DNA from: Treponema sp.
Lineage (GTDB): Bacteria; Spirochaetota; Spirochaetia; Treponematales; Breznakiellaceae
Direction of reading: 5' to 3'
Length of the DNA: 8,583 nt
Assembly (NCBI GenBank): GCA_031267115.1
Contig: JAIRZS010000201.1
Location: 1-8,583 of the forward strand
In this document: positions 7,128-8,583 of the stretch, in pieces
Numbering within the stretch: position 1 is the stretch's first letter
How the letters are laid out: every line of letters begins with the position of its first letter
The notes under the pieces: generated by a model
The model's database searches: none
Seen by the model: only the letters and a program-made list of their open reading frames with translations
What the model was told of the DNA's origin: nothing
Translations under genes and position numbers: made by a program

Positions 7128-7232
7128 AAAAGTAAAAGAAGTATAAGAAGGAAGGAAAGAAGCATCGCTTTCATATCGCGCTTAGCAAACTTATTCGACT
7201 TCGAACCTCTGGTTCGATTTGACTTAGCGGTA
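7114..7232. repeat. Inverted-repeat element, copy 2
   Basis: The terminal arms taccgcaaagtc (7114-7125) and gacttagcggta (7221-7232) are inverted copies with one mismatch. Inside the left end are 9-base units aagtcgaaa (7121-7129), aagtaaaag (7130-7138) and aagtataag (7139-7147); towards the right are cttattcga (7190-7198) and a perfect 7-base hairpin tcgaacc/ggttcga (7201-7207/7211-7217, loop tct). It is related to 393-472 but 39 bases longer. The layout is that of a small non-autonomous palindromic element in an intergenic position. Confidence 0.6.
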
Positions 7233-7280
7233 AAACCCTGTATTGATGCCCCCGGACGGCCCTCCCTTCATTCAAAAGCA

Positions 7281-7324
7281 GGGGTCAGACCCTACTCTTT
7301 CACTCAAAAGGGGGGTCTGACCCC
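7281..7324. repeat. REP-like double palindrome (ggggtcagaccc type)
   Basis: The 12-mer ggggtcagaccc (7281-7292) and its exact inverted copy gggtctgacccc (7313-7324) are separated by 20 bases. Each half is itself nearly palindromic (gggtc-a-gaccc; ggggtc-t-gacccc). The paired, head-to-head arrangement is that of a REP doublet or BIME. I recall this core in RAYT-linked REP families, but did not verify it and no RAYT gene is in the window. Confidence 0.5.
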
Positions 7325-7358
7325 ACCCGGCTCACCGCTAACCGCTCACTGTTTTTGC

Positions 7359-7387
7359 TTGACAGAGCGGGACACTAATGTTACTAT
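7359..7387 (+). promoter_or_regulatory. Near-consensus sigma-70 promoter for the repeat-protein gene
   Basis: A perfect -35 TTGACA (7359-7364) is followed after exactly 17 bases by -10 TACTAT (7382-7387), which differs from consensus by one or two bases. Transcription would begin around 7394-7396, giving a leader of about 270 bases before the ATG at 7664. It is the best promoter in the window and points at the surface-protein gene through the CT tract. Confidence 0.7.
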
Positions 7388-7397
7388 AAATCCAGTT

Positions 7398-7553
<156 letters not shown>

Positions 7554-7617
7554 TACTCACCTTCAATTACATTTATTTCTTTCTCTGCAATTCTTACTTT
7601 TCCTCTTGGTAATCTTT

Positions 7618-7640
7618 CCGGGTATGGCCCGGCTTTTTAT
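7618..7640 (+). terminator. Terminator-like hairpin in the leader (possible attenuator)
   Basis: An all-GC 5-base stem ccggg (7618-7622) with cccgg (7628-7632) and loop tatgg is followed at once by ctttttat (7633-7640). It has the shape of a weak intrinsic terminator, placed 9 bases before the ribosome site of the downstream gene and after the CT tract. The short stem makes it inefficient on its own, as expected for an attenuator, but it could also be chance. Confidence 0.35.
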
Positions 7641-7648
7641 ATCCGCGT

Positions 7649-7656
7649 AAGGAGGG
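7649..7656 (+). promoter_or_regulatory. Strong Shine-Dalgarno site
   Basis: The sequence aaggaggg is an almost full complement to the 16S rRNA 3' end, 7 bases before ATG 7664. It fixes the start of the surface-protein gene. It overlaps the stop codon (TAA 7648-7650) of one alternative frame of the upstream short ORF. Confidence 0.85.
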
Positions 7657-7663
7657 TTCTATA

Positions 7664-8583
7664 ATGACGCACGGTTCGGGGAATTGCGGTTTCCGCAGGC
7701 TGGCGCTGTTATGCGCCCTGGCGGGTATTCTGGGCATCGTTTTGGCGCAATACGGGTGCCGGCGGCCCGCGCAGTATACCATTACCTTTGATACCCAGGG
7801 GGGGAGCGAGATTCCGCCCGTAACCGGGAAGGCGGGGACGGCGGTAAGCGAACCCGTCCCCCCCGCGCGGCCTGGTTACAGCTTCCAGGGCTGGTACGCC
7901 GGGGCTGGGGGCAGCGGGGCAAAATACGGCGAGTGGCCCCGGACGCTGGACGCCGATGTTACGCTGTACGCCCATTGGCTGCCGCTGTCCCCGTCCGGTG
8001 AAGACAGGCGGGCGGCGGCAGCGGAGGCAGAGGCCGCCAGGTTAGCGGCGGCAGAGGCCGAGGCCGCAAAGCAGGCGGCGGCGAGAGCAGAGGCCGCAAA
8101 GCAGGCGGCAGCGGAGGCGGAGGCCGCCAGGCAGGCGGCGGCGGAAGCAGAGGCGGCCAGGTTAGCGACAGCAGCGGAGGCAGAGGCCGCCAGGTTAGCG
8201 GCGGCAGAGGCGGAGGCCGCAAAGCAGGCGGCGGCGAATGCGGAAGCCGCCAGGCAGACGGCGGCGGAAGCCGAGGCTGCCAGGCAGGCGGCGGCGAACG
8301 CGGAAGCGGCAAAGTTAGCGGCGGCGGAAGCCGAGGCCGCCAGGTTAGCGGAGGCAGAGGCGGAGGCCGCAAAGCAGGCGGCGGTGAACGCGGAAGCCGC
8401 CAGGCAAGCGGCGGCGAGGGCGGAAGCGGAGGCCGCAAAGCAAGCGGCGGCGGAGATAGCGGCTGCGGAACTGGCGGCGGCGAAAGCCGCGGAGACGGAA
8501 GCCGCGATGCGGGCCTATCCCGGCGCGGAAGAGGCCGGGGAGCCGGTGGAAAACATCAGCCGGGAGACGCCCGCCGTCAGGGA
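7664..8583 (+). CDS. Exported protein with one InlB-type B-repeat and an Ala-rich 10-residue repeat array (3' end outside window)
   Basis: 306 codons are present, open to the window edge. The N-terminus is signal-like: Arg11-Arg12, then a hydrophobic core (about 13-28) ending LGIVLA, with Cys32 four residues on. QYGC is a poor lipobox, so lipoprotein status is uncertain; cleavage after VLA is the alternative. Residues 38-105 match the Listeria-Bacteroides repeat (InlB B-repeat, flg_new; PF09479-like), from YTITFDTQGGS through GYSFQGWY to TLYAHW, a small beta-grasp domain of surface proteins. Residues 117-282 are over 70% Ala/Glu, in about 13 decapeptides of the form AEAEAARQAA, probably a long charged helix like the TolA stalk. 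Residues 283-306 leave the repeat. The ATG has a strong ribosome site (7649-7656) and a consensus promoter at 7359. Role unknown; the C-terminus is needed to say more. Confidence 0.85.
   Translation, partial: MTHGSGNCGFRRLALLCALAGILGIVLAQYGCRRPAQYTITFDTQGGSEIPPVTGKAGTAVSEPVPPARPGYSFQGWYAGAGGSGAKYGEWPRTLDADVTLYAHWLPLSPSGEDRRAAAAEAEAARLAAAEAEAAKQAAARAEAAKQAAAEAEAARQAAAEAEAARLATAAEAEAARLAAAEAEAAKQAAANAEAARQTAAEAEAARQAAANAEAAKLAAAEAEAARLAEAEAEAAKQAAVNAEAARQAAARAEAEAAKQAAAEIAAAELAAAKAAETEAAMRAYPGAEEAGEPVENISRETPAVR
8012..8509 (+). repeat. 30-base imperfect repeats coding the Ala-rich array
   Basis: About 13 imperfect 30-base units code for decapeptides of pattern A(E/N/R)AEAA(K/R)(Q/L)AA. Units alternate between aggttagcg and aagcaggcg types, and a few have one or two extra codons (for example near 8167 and 8420), which shows growth by unequal exchange. 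All length changes keep frame. The end (8456-8509) is degenerate. Confidence 0.9.

Noticed and set aside
6148..7146. 332-codon open frame on the + strand opposite sbcD
   Set aside because: Arg/Ala/Pro-rich composition, no domain, and it covers the sbcD coding region and its leader hairpins. It is a shadow; its end only overlaps the repeat arm.
7959..8438. 159-codon Pro-rich open frame on the minus strand opposite the Ala-rich array
   Set aside because: It is the antisense of the repeat array; the + frame has promoter, ribosome site, signal-like N-terminus and a known domain.

Overview
The window looks like part of a spirochaete chromosome, most likely a gut-type Treponema-like organism. This rests on the gene set (SbcD/SbcC, an M42 peptidase, a TIGR03905-type TSCPD protein, a Listeria-Bacteroides-repeat surface protein), the high-GC codon use and the many palindromic intergenic elements. 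It is an inference, and a Firmicute origin cannot be excluded from sequence alone.

Layout. 1-252 (+) is the 3' end of a rhamnulose-1-phosphate aldolase gene, followed by a possible terminator. 253-710 has no gene but is full of structure: an inverted repeat built on 9-base units, a short REP-like palindrome, and a string of hairpins at 506-705. 711-2120 (-) is a probable two-gene unit: a small four-cysteine TSCPD protein, then an M42 metallo-aminopeptidase. 2121-2305 carries strong hairpins that separate this unit from the upstream sbcDC operon. 2306-6939 (-) is sbcD-sbcC with a 4-base ATGA overlap; together they encode the Mre11/Rad50-like complex that processes hairpins and DNA ends. 6940-7663 is a 724-base divergent intergenic region with a promoter for sbcDC, a second copy of the 9-base-unit inverted repeat, a REP-like double palindrome, and a near-consensus promoter on the + strand. 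That promoter leads into a leader carrying 24 CT dinucleotide repeats and a terminator-like hairpin. 7664-8583 (+) is the start of an exported protein with one InlB-type B-repeat and a long Ala-rich array of 10-residue repeats; it runs off the window.

The most interesting part is 7359-7664. A strong promoter, a short ORF whose reading frame runs through the (CT)24 tract, a weak terminator-like hairpin and a strong Shine-Dalgarno site lie in series ahead of a repeat-rich surface protein. A change in CT copy number would move the end of the short ORF from well before the hairpin, to just before it, to past it and directly against the Shine-Dalgarno. This suggests, but does not prove, a phase-variable leader or attenuator. 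The second point of interest is the hairpin string at 506-705, which could be a structured RNA or a mobile palindromic repeat.
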